From Polydactylus sextarius (Eukaryota > Chordata > Actinopteri > Polynemidae), in the NCBI GenBank assembly GCA_016801845.1, contig CM028919.1, forward strand, positions 13,391,501 to 13,455,500: 64,000 bases of DNA. Direction: 5' to 3'. Under the pieces are notes generated by a model. The model had not been told where the DNA came from. It made no database searches and worked only from the letters and a program-made list of their open reading frames with translations. The position numbers were made by a program, and so were the translations under genes. The number at the start of each line of letters is the position of its first letter. The stretch's first letter is position 1. Shown here one piece after another: positions 40,440 to 52,330 of the stretch.

Positions 40440-40830
40440 ATTTTACACGCTGCCGCAAGTGATGCATGATGATCGCTCGGTACTCCCCGACAGCACATCC
40501 CTGCTTAGCTCGTATTTAGGATAGGCTGTTTATATTGATCTTCATATCCGATTCACAAACAGCCTTGTTTACATAAATAAACAATATTCTGTTTGCTGCC
40601 ATGGAAACAGAGTTTACACGGACCACAGATTCACCGTTTAATGGAGTAAGATGTTTACATGACTGAGAATACTGGCTAATAATGGCATATCTCAACTGTC
40701 ACACTGTGGTTTCTCATAACGGGGATATGTGTTCATTGGGAGTGGAGGATGGTGTTTACGAGCGACAACTATTACACGTAACGCTGGTGTTTGCAGAGTA
40801 GTCTCAGAATATTAACATGAGTGGTGCTCC
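40440..40830. promoter_or_regulatory. candidate enhancer: forkhead-site cluster
   Basis: Seven or more forkhead cores in under 300 bases: TGTTTAT 40527, TGTTTAC 40566, AATAAACA 40576, TGTTTGC 40590, GTTTACA 40613, TGTTTAC 40652, TGTTTAC 40753 and TGTTTGC 40788. The block is otherwise complex and repeat-free. FOX factors bind TRTTTRY; which one, and whether it acts on meis2, is unknown. Confidence 0.42.
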
Positions 40831-43800
40831 CCGTGATAATCCTCTGGCAGTAATAGATATAGATTGTAGTTGTTAACTGTTATTTTTTGTATTATATTTC
40901 AATTCACACGTTCACATTTTCTGATATGAAATCCAAGCCGGGTTGTTTTTCTAACAGAAGCAGCAGAAAGTAATTAATACAAACCCTTAAAAGCCACAAC
41001 AGACTGAATCCATTGTTTTAACACTGCCAACTTTTGTGCTGTGTTTTGGTTTGATCACATCCATTACATCCTCTCATTTAGGTCCCTGTGTGACCTCCCC
41101 CCCCCCACTCTAACCCACCCACCCGCTCTACAGTCATTAGATCATTAGTCTGTTTCAGGGAGCAGCAAACATTCAAGAACATCTGAGTTTTTTCCTGTGG
41201 AGTGGAGCCAACAACCACATGACTTAATAAATGGTGACAAACATAAGCCAGCACTCACGTCAGCAACATTACACGGTAACAGAGACACAGAGAACCCAGT
41301 TGAATCACATAAACGGTCACTACAGGTTTTTTTTTTTTGGAGTCTGTGTACAGTCTGTGTGTTTTCCTCCTCATCCATCACGCCTGCGTCGTCCCTGCAC
41401 TTTTCTTCTTCGTCTTCCAATGATCTTTGCCTCGTGATTGTTCTCACTGCGTACAGATACGCAGCGTGCGCTAATTAGCTGTTATTTTTGTCAGGTGAAC
41501 GATGGCTGCCGATACACCCCTCTGTCATTTTCTTCAAGAGAAAATGCACTTGTGCAGGAATTCCTCCGCCTTCCTCCATCAGCTCCTTTTTTTTTTCCTC
41601 CACATTTTTTTTCTCTTTTTGCAGATTCCTCCGTTTGCGGCCGCGGCAGCCTGGGTGAAGTCGTTTTACAGTTCAATCAGGAATTCTAATAAACTGACCT
41701 GTGCTTTAATGACTAATTCATTGTCTCCTTTACTACCTTCATGGGTATAAAGCGGATTAATGACTTGAGCAAGGTTAAAAACAGTACCACTGTGCTTTTC
41801 CTTCATCTATTATCAATCATCCTTTAGATTCTTAAGAGAGCAACGGAAATTGAAGGAAAATTAGTAATCCTTTTGATGGATGATAGCGTTGGTAGGAGTG
41901 TATGCGTAAGATATAAGTGTGGCTATAGCATTAAATGGAAATAGCAGGGTAAGTAGCATCACATGAGGAGCTTGCATTTGAAAACATGCAACAAAACATA
42001 ATTCTGTATGACAGGAGAATTATCACTACGAAACAACAAAGCCACCTCAGAATTAAGAAGAAGGTAAAAGAAGTCATATTCTTCTTATCGTCTCAACAGT
42101 GGACTGAATACGTGTTTTTCTTTTTTTTTTTTTTTCAAAATGGCCTAGAGACATAATCTCATATATTGCACTTCAGACATTTTTTTTTTGCTGTGTGTTT
42201 ACAACAAAGGGCTTTAAGAGAAAAGAGCTTCAAAATTTCATGTGAGCTGTTAAAACTTCTTTGACGGTTTCTTTACTTTTCCTCACACTGTACTTCTTTC
42301 TTGTTGTTGAGAAATCCCATGGAAGAGGAAATAAAAAAGAAATAAATAAATAAAAAATAAAAACAGAAGGGAGGTAAAGGGGAACGGCGAGGAAAAAGGA
42401 AGAGCTGGGTATGAGACTTGCGTCTCTTTGTTTACCATTCTACTGTATATTCCCATCACATGCACACACGCCTCTGCTGCATCTCTGGGCTCTTCCCGTT
42501 CTTGGCCCAGTCATTTCTGACAATGTTAATGATTTAGTGGAGAGCCCTCCACAATGGATGATTTGTGACATGTAGGAAGGCTCGAAACGGGGGAGGACTA
42601 GGCAGGTTTCTGTGGGGAGTGTTTGGGATCCAGGGATGCCTTGAAGATAGTGATTCATTATATTTAAGACAAGTGTGACATCCTACTTCAAGGAGGCAAC
42701 ACACATATGTATGGAGGGGGAGATTTTTCGGGTGGCCAAAGTGGGGAGGGGTGAGTAAGTACAAAGGAATGCCTCAGTGTTTTTGGAGATGACATAGGAA
42801 TAGGAGGCAGGCATATGGAGACGGCAGACTGGAAAATAATGGGTAATGGAGGAATTTAGCCTCAGGCTATATGCCTGCTTTGCCTACTTCTGTATAACTA
42901 GTATATTTATAATTCAAATACATACCTTTAATAATTAACAACTAGTGAATATTAAAGGAGAATGCAGGATATCTTTCCTACAGATGGAGTCAGGTGAAAA
43001 ATAGTATTAAATTTCAAATTTGACAACAGCACAGAACAAAGGACCGAACAGCAAACACACACACACACACACGCAAAAAAAGTTGGCTGCCATTTTGGGG
43101 TTATTTTTTATTTTGGCTTCATGCAACAGTCCACACAAAAACCAGGCTTGTATGAGTGTGACATTTATACTTGAAACATGATAGTGCAATGAAACGGAGT
43201 TAAAAATGTTTGTGGTCATTATACTTACATTTAAATTAAAAGACATTCAATCACCGGCTGTATTTACAGTAGACTTATTGTTCCTTGGTCTTTGTTCTGT
43301 GAATCACTGTAAGCCAGTTGAGGGCGACTTCACGGAAACTCAGGTGTACGGTTACACAAGCAAACATCTCACTGGATGATTTAACTAGAGTGTCACTTTG
43401 AGTATTTGATTGTTGTCTGGAGTCACCGTGAACTTTAACTTGGCAACAGTCATCGACACAACAGCTCCAGCTCCGATCTCGTGTTTTTACCACTTTTTGT
43501 TTTGGCCAAAATGTAAAGCTTCTTTCTCTAAAAACACACCATGAAATCTACGTGACGTGAGCGGTAATGATCAACTCGCATTAAAAACACACCTTCTCCA
43601 CGTCAAATTATGTAATTTTAGACGTGTTACAGCCGGGGCAAGTCGGAGAGAACTGTGTCATTAAATACACTGAAATTCAAGTGTATTCACGCAGCTCTCC
43701 AAGTGTGCCTTTTAAAATAAAATATCCCAGAGGACAGTGTGTTTTGTAGTCTGTACACAAGTGGCACAGAAACGCTCTCGTACACTGTGTCAACCGATGT

Positions 43801-44019
43801 TATGCAAACACCAGGGTTCAACAAGAACCAGGACATTTGCATATTCTGGATCTGAAATCCATTCCGCTTTTGTGCAGCCCTCATTTTTCTATCTCTACTC
43901 TTTGATGTAGCTCATACATATTGACGACCCTGCTGAAGAAACTAACCACGTTAACTAAAGCATGAGCTCAATTTGTGCATCCGGTTTAAAAAAAAAAAAT
44001 GGTGCATTAGTTTGTCCCA
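40831..44019. other. intergenic with AC repeat and homopolymers
   Basis: C run at 41097-41106, T runs at 41328-41338, 42121-42135 and 42179-42189, and an AC repeat at 43054-43072. TGACGTGA-like elements at 43551-43558. Several CpG-containing stretches (41380-41480, 41630-41650). No supported gene. Confidence 0.5.
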
Positions 44020-44280
44020 TTTATATTTCCAGGGTTAATTAGCAAGTGAGAGATTGGACAATTAGTTCATCCATGCTAATTGATTATAATATTCCAACTT
44101 GGTGATGATAGGATGAACATAGACTTCTCATTCCACATTCCTCTAAGGGATTCAATAATATATACAATGCTTCTGCGTAATGAGGGTTTTAAAAGACCAA
44201 ATCAGCAAGGGAAATTGTTAATTCAATTCCACTCAGATGATACTGAGTTTTTCGGGGCATAAATGAAGTGAATTGAATTG
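44020..44280. promoter_or_regulatory. candidate enhancer block
   Basis: GGGTTAATTAGCAAG, GGACAATTAGTTC, GCTAATTGATTATAATATTCC, GCGTAATGAGG and TTGTTAATTCAATTCC occur within 220 bases: a dense homeodomain-site cluster without simple repeats. Conservation not tested. Confidence 0.4.
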
Positions 44281-46498
44281 CAGGGATGGAGGAATCTTAC
44301 AGAATGTCACTGTCCTTTTTGATTTTGACTCATGTCAACACAAATGATGTAGATCACTGGCTCATTTCTGTCAGAGGCACAATATGATGTGAGCTCTCAA
44401 AGACCTGATGGTATCTAGATTATTTTTTCTTCCACTGCTCGTAACTGAAAACCCGTTTTTTTTTTTTTTTTTTTTTATATCTGCAACTTTCTTTCTATGC
44501 TACAGAGGCAGAGCTGCAGTGAACGTAGAAGAAATCAAATATGCTTCATGCATCGTAAAATGTTTTTTTTTTCCTCCTCTAGAGGCAAACATAAGTGTCT
44601 TTAAACATGATACAGCAGCAGCACAACACCTTCAATGTCCATGTTAGATATAGAATTACACTTTCTTTCATTATTCACCGTTCCTCCACTTATCTAACAT
44701 TGCAGTCACACAGGACCCCCTTTTTTCCCCTCAGTTGTCAAATGTCTAGAGTGTGAAGCTCAGGTATGAACCTCTAACCACCGCTCGCTGGTGGCCCCCG
44801 CTCGAGCTCCATCACGGTCTATGACAGTCTGTCACGGGCCGCAGGCCGCAAAGCTGCGGCGAGGAAAAGAGCTGCAGGAATGTGTGTCGATGTAGTTCAC
44901 CCGGAAAGTTACACAGCAAGTGCTCAAAGTTCCTCTTTATCCGGGAAAAATCAAAGGAAAGTAACATTTTCAATTTTACAGTGGTCACTCATGCCACTAG
45001 TGTTGATAGAAGAGGAACGTGCTGCGCTGTGATCACTTTAACTTACTTTGCCTTTTAGCTCAGATGTTATTCATGTACATTCCCCACACATTGCTCACGT
45101 TCTACTTGAGAATTATTACTCGGATGTCGTCATTATCCGGCACATCCTTATTTTTCAGCCTTTCAACCATTTTGTGAAAAATGTCTTGTTTCACCTCGAA
45201 ATGTTCATCTTCTGGTGAAGCAAATAAAAAAAATAAGATTCATGTTTTAAATGCTGAAGTATTGCACTTCTTTACTGTGCTTAATAATTAATAGCCCATC
45301 CTACGCTATGAATATTTACATGCAAAGTGTCCCTGGGAGCCTTCCATATGCCAGAGGGAGGGAAGTCTGTGTGTTTATAGCATTAAACACTCAGACATCG
45401 GCACCGACCCTATTTCGCCTCCAACCATGAAAAACACTCACAAAAGCAATGCGAGCATTTTATTTGTTGTTGCACAATGTAACCTATTCAACTTCCATTT
45501 AGACGTGGCAAGTCGAATTACAGGTACTCCTTCTGTGCCGAACTGAAATCCCAGGACGCCGCTTGTCTAGTTTTGAACGTGAAGGGAGCAGAAATGAGGT
45601 TTCTTAGGTGCTGTTTCCAGGCGGTGACATTGCTCATTGAGATCACCTTCCACTTACGGTGTCAGAGGTCTTGTTGTCAGCTGCTGCTCGAATCAAAGTG
45701 TCATTACGCAGCAGAATGAATTACACATTATATTAGATTATTATTAGACAAAGGATGCGTGGTGATTTTAAAAGTTTGTTCAACTTCCAGTAAGATAAGA
45801 TTTTTTTTTTAAATAAATAAATGCAAATTCTAAAAGATTCACGTGGATATTGGATTTAATTGGGCTGAAGACTTTTGAGTCTTGCCTGCCAGGAATGAAC
45901 GCTCTGTTCACTTTTAATCTGGACGACTAGTTTCACTTCATTCCATTTGTCTTTGATCCATAAACGTAGAGTCGACGCTGCTAAGAAGGTGGGAAACATC
46001 GTGTGCATGTTCTGACTGTGACGACTTGTTCGTGAATCATGTTCGTGAATCTACAACCTTTGACCTTTTAGAGAGACTCAGCAGGACGTGCATAAGAAAG
46101 GTCCGGGTATACAGCAAAATCCTCCTTGTTATAGCTGCGGTGTGGCCGCTATAAAGGATAGAGCGAGTTAATAATGGACAAGGAGGGTGTGTAATACAAA
46201 TAAATATGCTGTTACTAGTGAACCTGGGCATGTTTGGCTCTGTTGCTCCTATTGGTGATATTTATCTAGGAAGGGAAGGCTGAATGTTGTTGTTGGCTCT
46301 CTGCAGGTCCCCGAGCTCTCAGATCTCCTCTCTGTCTCCTGTGTGGATAAGTAGTGGCTGCAAAAGCAATGCTGGTCTTTGATACTTCATTCCTCATTTG
46401 AATCAGTGGTCGCTTTATTTGACAATGCCAGGTAATTACCTGGGTACCTTGCTTGATCATGTGAACTCCTGCAGAACCAGAGTAGAGGGAGGGAGGAG
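44281..46498. other. intergenic, nothing firmly recognised
   Basis: Long T run at 44456-44477. CpG content is somewhat higher at 44780-44900. No supported gene. Confidence 0.5.
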
Positions 46499-46526
46499 GG
46501 TGGTGGTGGTGGTGGTGGTGGTGGTG
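46499..46526. repeat. (GGT)n trinucleotide repeat
   Basis: About nine GGT units. It accounts for the His, Pro and Thr runs in the overlapping minus-strand frames. Confidence 0.92.
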
Positions 46527-46931
46527 TAGGGGTGGGGGTATTGGAGAGGAGATGGAAATGGGAACGCATAAGCAGGGAAAAAAAAAAATAGCGAGTGGGA
46601 CAAACAAAAACAAAACACCCAAATATAAACAAACCATCTACATTTGTTTACCTGAATTGTTTTCTGCAACTATTTCAAACAAGTGGAGTCATGAGTGCGA
46701 CGCGGCACGCACGCTTGTTGTGTTACGCAGTTGGTGTGTGTGTATTTTTAAAACGTTCAGTTCAGCAGTGGTGTTTCTTTAGTGGGACTGTCCCACGCTG
46801 TGAAGGGAGAACGCACGGGGTCAGTCAGCGAGGTCTGCTGCACACAAAAGCAGCACTTTACGTGCGAGATTATTATAACTAAAATGAATAGTTTTTGTCT
46901 CTGGGGTTCAGTCATTTGATTATCCTATGTT

Positions 46932-46933
<2 letters not shown>

Positions 46934-46966
<33 letters not shown>
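46934..46966. repeat. (GT)n microsatellite followed by GA tract
   Basis: GT repeat running into GGGTGAGAGAGAGAG. A separate AC repeat lies at 47045-47063. Confidence 0.92.
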
Positions 46967-46970
<4 letters not shown>

Positions 46971-47920
46971 AGAGAGAGAGAAAGAGAGGGAGAAATAACT
47001 CAATGCAACCTTTAACTAATGAGCTTGTGCTGAAATAGACACATACACACACACACACACACATTCCAAACGCAAATAAGAAGAAACAATAAGAACAAAC
47101 CAAAATGTAGTTTAAAAATATTTAATGCCATTTATATAAAAGCATCAATCAACTGAAGCTCAGAATTACAGTAAATTTTAATGAGGAGATAAACAACATT
47201 TATTGCAACATGTACATGAAGTGGCTTTAGAGAACTTTACAATTAAACAACAATATTTAAACAGATTTGATTCTTATTTTTCTTTTATTTATAAATGTAG
47301 AGAGCAAATGTTAATATGCAACAGGGTTGAGCAGAGTATTTCACATGGCTGGATATGGAACCATGTCAATGATGTTTATTGAATAGGAGAGCAGTGTTTA
47401 CTCTGTTGTGTGACTAGAATATCAAAATCCGTCACTCCATGTGAATGCAGCTGCGTTCAGCCTGACTGACTGAGCTCTCCTTGGAGGAATCAAGCAGACA
47501 ACTTAGGCATGACCCTGAAGTTTCACTGAAAAACTGTGCCAGCATTTCTTTATTTCTATTATTTGAAAAAAATAAATACAATCTCACAAAAAAAAAAAAA
47601 ACAGTAGCCAAATATCGAATAAGAAGTTGTTTTTAGCACTTGAAACGTCATTTCTATTATTTATGTATTTATTTTTAAATCTTTTTTTTTTTTAACCACT
47701 AAAGTAAACTGAGTGAAGACTCAGCTGCTGTTTTTGTGGTTTCCCACTAAAGGGCTTGTAATTCATTAAGGCTCTAAATAAAGGAGAGTGACGGAAGTCG
47801 CATTAGACGGCGCTAAATATATCTGAACTTTTCACAAGGAAGTTTTTTTCTCACCTTTAATTAATTGTATGAATAAAGCAGCTCCGGTTTCAGTTTTAGC
47901 AGATAGTTTTGCCTGATATC

Positions 47921-47925
<5 letters not shown>

Positions 47926-47986
<61 letters not shown>
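47926..47986. repeat. (TA)n microsatellite, about 61 bp
   Basis: Perfect alternating TA of about 30 units. It is self-complementary and could extrude a cruciform. Confidence 0.96.
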
Positions 47987-47991
<5 letters not shown>

Positions 47992-48179
47992 CATTTTACA
48001 GTCCTGTTGGATGTGTCTGGCCCTTACATTATTTCAAATCCGGACAAGTTCAGCTTTTTACAAGCACTCGGAGGCAGAATGCTTTAACTCTGCGTAATTT
48101 TATCCACTTCTTAATCATATTGGGAGCATGAAAACTTTAAATCCCTCCACACACTGAACGTTTCCTCCACCAACACCAC

Positions 48180-48194
48180 ACACTCACGCACACA

Positions 48195-48225
<31 letters not shown>
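48180..48225. repeat. CT/CA compound microsatellite
   Basis: CTCTCTCT running into a CACACA tract. Confidence 0.85.
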
Positions 48226-48239
48226 GCTTATGCACTGGA

Positions 48240-48690
48240 CAAACAACACAAGAGTGGAATCTGTATTCATTTCAAAGTGGAGAGTGGGAATTAAGACAAT
48301 TTAATAAAGGCTTAAACCGCTGGGGTTGTCTCTGAGGCGCCTAAAGCCATATTTCCTCTGATCAGCGGAGGAGGGCGACTTTATTGGACATGTTTCTATT
48401 TCCAAATCCGCATAACAGGCAACGATGCATGTATTTCCTATAATGTAGATAAGGGAGAGAGGGTTTGATATGTAATAAAAGGTGGGTCTGTGCTGCCTGT
48501 TTAAGCCCCTTAAGCCTGATAAATGATGAGCGACAGAGGCACAGCAAGAGGGTCACCGCTATTAACTCCTCGGTTTCCCGGCCTCCACTTAAACTTCTCT
48601 CAATTACATCTGGTAATGTGGCTGGATACGGGCCTTATAGGCTTCGACCCGTTCAATCTAACTGAAATAAAAGAAGAAATCATACTCAAC
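48240..48690. promoter_or_regulatory. candidate enhancer block
   Basis: Repeat-free sequence with GGAATTAAGACAATTTAATAAAGG, GACTTTATTGGAC, TATGTAATAAAAGG, CTGATAAATGATGAG and CTATTAACTCC, about 5.6-6 kb upstream of the start codon. Conservation not tested. Confidence 0.38.
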
Positions 48691-48775
48691 ATTTCACCAC
48701 TGTGAATTTATATCTGTATATTTATATATTTGCGATTGCAGGTGTAGGATGTCCCCAAAGCCACGTGTTAAAGAG

Positions 48776-48808
48776 GGAGAGAGGGAGAGGGAGAGAGAGA
48801 GAGGGGGG
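48776..48808. repeat. AG-rich purine tract
   Basis: GAGAGAGGGAGAGG type purine tract ending in a G run. Confidence 0.85.
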
Positions 48809-48909
48809 GAACACAGGGATTATGGTCTGTGGCGTTACTAACACATGCACACCGGGTATTCTGGGACAAACACCCAATGCAAGCTCATTAAATCAGCATT
48901 TGGTGTATC

Positions 48910-49032
48910 CGAGCAGGCGTTAACGACGGGCTCTAATCTCGGCGGTGACCTGTTCAAACGGTGTCACAGCCGAGCGGAGCTGAGACTGAGCAGAGGCTGC
49001 AGACGGAGCGACACACGTAACAGAATTACCGC
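48910..49032. promoter_or_regulatory. CpG-dense segment upstream of meis2
   Basis: Thirteen CpG dinucleotides in 123 bases, far above the surrounding desert. It lies about 5.2 kb upstream of the start codon. It could belong to the unmethylated domain of the meis2 promoter or to a separate start site. Confidence 0.35.
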
Positions 49033-49880
49033 TGCTCTGGAGCCATATTTATTTTTACACCATAGGGAAAAAAAAACAAAAACAAAAAACAAACTTAGGT
49101 TTGAAATTCGTTTGAGAAGGAAAAAAAAATATTAATAGGTATTTTTTTAACGAACTAAATTGCGCATCGATTTTAATTAATTTATTAATCACGTTAATAC
49201 GAAATTAAACGTTATTTTTTACGCGCGCATTTCCACGTTTAAATAAATGGATCGATTTTTTTTTTTACTTTTAAAAATATAAACTCGGCTTCAGCAGTGA
49301 TAGTTTAATTCTTTTTTTCATTTAGAAACATATTTAACCATTAAATAACGCACAAAAGAGCAGATTATTAAATTCGATCAGATTATAACAATAAAAAAAT
49401 AAAAACAAACAAATCAACAGTGTGTTTGGACATTTCTCAGATTGAACACTTTTTTTTAATTTCAATCTCACGTTTTAATCTCGTTTTGGATTGAAATTAG
49501 TTCCGATTTATCTTCAAAGTATATATCCTAACAATATTTCCTCTTTGGAAAAATGAAAAATCAATAGTGTTCGCGTGAATGAAAGATAAAATATGACTAA
49601 CAAAAGTGACATTATCCTCCAGTTTTTGCGACAAGGTGACAGGCTTGTAACAGCAGCAAGTGTGAAGTGTGTAAACGGTTAAACTGGATTTACGGTCACA
49701 GATTTGTTTTGAAATTAGTTTTAAAAATCCAAACAGATTTTAAAAATAATTTTGAAACGCGATTGTTTTAATATTAATGTATTTTTCTTGTAAATTCCGC
49801 CCGGTTATTATTTTTTTTTTTTTCTTAAATTTTGGGGGCCTTTTCTCTCATTTGTTGCCAGAGTTTTCAGAGCAGCTGTG
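49033..49880. other. AT-rich upstream stretch retaining CpG
   Basis: AT-rich, yet with CpG in contexts such as ACGCGCGC at 49221-49228. A TGATTAAT-type motif lies on the minus strand at 49184-49191. CpG retention suggests low germline methylation (inference). Confidence 0.4.
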
Positions 49881-49881
49881 G

Positions 49882-49897
49882 CCGCCAGGTGTCGCTA
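49882..49897 (+). promoter_or_regulatory. possible CTCF site
   Basis: CCGCCAGGTGTCGCTA matches the CTCF consensus CCASYAGRKGGCRSY except for G at the third position and T at the eleventh. It lies about 4.4 kb upstream of the meis2 start codon. Confidence 0.35.
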
Positions 49898-49965
49898 TAG
49901 GGCCGCATATTTTCCTGTGAGCGCGTGAGGAGAGAGAGAGAAAGCCACAGTCACATTTTGTTTTG

Positions 49966-50032
49966 GCCTCTCTCTCTCTCTCCCTCTCTCTCTGTCTCCC
50001 TCTGTCTCTCTCTCCCTCCTCCCTTTACTAAC
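49966..50032. repeat. CT-rich pyrimidine tract
   Basis: CT-repeat tract with a few G interruptions, preceded at 49929-49946 by a GA tract on the same strand that could pair with it. Confidence 0.9.
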
Positions 50033-51349
50033 CCTCTGACACCAGACTCTGAGAATCGGTGGAGGGGAAAATGAGGCTTTGGAGCTGAAGAATTTACAGT
50101 TAGTCGCGAAACTTTTACAAGTATTTGAGTTGCTCACTCCACTTTCTGAAACCCTATAGTCACATTTCACTCGGGAGGTCAAAAAGAGTTCAGATGCAGA
50201 GGACTGAAGTTAATGTTCTCTGCCAGGAGAAAACACACACAGAGAGAGAGAGAGGGGGAGAGGATCCGAATTATTTTTTAAACAACTCATAAATAAAATC
50301 ATCAGAAAATATGTAGACACTTGAAGAAAATTAAACACAGCGCGTGGAGATGATTAATAGGATTTAATTAGCTGCGTTGTTGTTTTGTTTTTCTACAGTT
50401 GGAAACTATGGAACAAGACTGCGTAACTTTTATTGAGAGAGAGAGAAAAAAATGACTCCCTTACATTAAAATATGCACCAGCAGCTGCATTTCTTGTAAT
50501 TATTTGAAACTGGAAAAAAGGGTGGTGGGTGGGAGGGTGTTGGTGGACAAGCTGTTAGGATTTTTTTTTTTTTTTTACTTCCCGAGTCTCACCAGCAGCC
50601 AGTCTATGATCCAGTCTTATCTGAGCGCCTCTATACATTAGCTTTGCTAATTTACATAATCTCAAACACTGAAGAGGGCCAAAGAAGAACAAAGTTACAA
50701 ACAAGATTAGGGCGATTTTATTTGTTCCTGCGGTTGAGCGCCGATTGTTTCTCCAGGAGTGTTTAAGGTCACTAAGAGGATTTGAAGCTCGTTTCATATC
50801 AGTGATCTTTTTGAGGGAATTAAATCAACAATGCATTTCTCTCCATATTTAGCAACAGGCTTGTGTGTGAGTGTGTGTATGTATGTGTGTGTGAACAAGC
50901 GAGCCCTGCAGGGGCAACGGAGGGGGAGAGATGGGGTTGTAAGTCCTGCAAAGAGTAAACAGAGGAGTGGAAGTTCAGCGCTGGTACTCGGGTCGCATGC
51001 GGGCGGTCCTGGTGCACCTTTAGGATGTGACACGCAGGGGATCTTTAGCCTGGTGATTGTCCCACTAGTGTTTTCCTTGAAATGGATCCTCTGCCCCCCA
51101 AATGAATCCAAACGCAGCTGGCCATGTCCCACACGGACACCGAGAGCTTTAACCCTAAACTGACCTCAATTTGACACCACCAGATGAAATGTTACCGCCT
51201 GTTAAATGCCATCCACTGATTTCTTCATACGCCCTAAAGGTTGTGTGTGCACCTGAAAAAAAGGTGGTGGGGGGCACAACGTGAAAAGCCACTTGGAAGG
51301 AACATAAAATTACTTAAAAATAGTATAATTGTCTATGAGAGGTGTCCTC
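50033..51349. other. upstream region, nothing firmly recognised
   Basis: GA tract at 50239-50260, a TGATTAAT motif at 50351-50358 and a T run at 50560-50576. The overlapping frames at 50794-51163 have no recognised family. Confidence 0.45.
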
Positions 51350-51660
51350 CCGGAATTATCTGGCTTGTAAACGCGCTCAGGTTATAACCAGGGGAGTTTG
51401 AGTTGGCACAGGTCTTGTTTATGGGGAAAATTAATTTTAATTAACTATTGAGTGAATGATGATTAAAATGAAATTAGGAAATTAAACGCCGACTTGTGTG
51501 ATGTCGCATCAAAAAAGGCTGTTTTATAAAGCGAAATGAACCCATTTCACGACCTAAATGTTGTTAATTATGATGTCTTTGTGTTTATGGCTTCCATTAA
51601 TTACTCAAATAAATAGTTCACCAAAGAAAAAGAAGCGTTTAAGATTTCACGTCGTTGCGG
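51350..51660. promoter_or_regulatory. candidate enhancer block near the meis2 promoter
   Basis: AAAATTAATTTTAATTAACTATTG, GATGATTAAAATGAAATTAGG, GTTAATTATGATG and CCATTAATTACTC lie among unique sequence with intact CpG, 2.6-2.9 kb upstream of the start codon. Strong homeodomain-site texture. Conservation not tested. Confidence 0.42.
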
Positions 51661-51843
51661 GGAAGTTTTATAGGGAAGGATGTGTTTCTGTGGAGCCGTA
51701 CATTGGACACGCATAATTAGCCTCTGCTATTTTCACACGCTCTTCGGGTGTTTACATCACTCTCCTCGGGGGCAAATCACATATTTCCACAATAAATGCG
51801 CAAAAATGACGGTTAAATCGCAAACTCTGGAAGAATGTATGTT

Positions 51844-51862
51844 AAAAAAAAAAAAAAAAAAA
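51844..51862. repeat. poly(A) run
   Basis: Nineteen A residues. Confidence 0.9.
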
Positions 51863-52062
51863 CACACCGGAGATTTTTTTTGGCTCTACGCTTTAACGGG
51901 GATTACGCATGCACACGAACATTTATTCATTTGTCTGCAGTTTTTTTTTGTTTTTTTTTAAGAGTCCAACCTCAAAAACTTTCCCTCTAACTGCGCCGTG
52001 AAAGGACGCGCCTTCACAACAAAGCAGTAGATACAGTAGATATAAGGTTTATTCTACTTACC

Positions 52063-52330
52063 ATGGTTGTCCAAGAGAGGAGGATGCAAAAAAAGTGCAA
52101 GCGTTAAAATGCACAAATCAGTGTGAACGATAGTATTTATCTTATAAAAAATATCAGTCTTCAATAGCAGCAGTCTGCCGAACTGGTTGTGTTTACAGAG
52201 TGTAAGAGAGACTTGGAGACGGTGAATGCCTTGGCTCTCTGCGCACCGCTCTGCAGCTCCTTCCCGGGGTATTGCACGTTGAAGTGTCCACACAGCCGTT
52301 TGTCAAACCCTGCAGTGCTACACTTCCCAC
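52063..52330 (-). other. possible antisense exon with perfect donor
   Basis: On the minus strand, ACCATG is followed by GTAAGTAG, a donor with full consensus from +1 to +6 (GT at 52061-52060). The sequence before it is CpG-containing and lies about 1.4 kb upstream of the meis2 promoter, where divergent non-coding transcripts often start. No acceptor or second exon was identified, so this is speculative. Confidence 0.2.
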
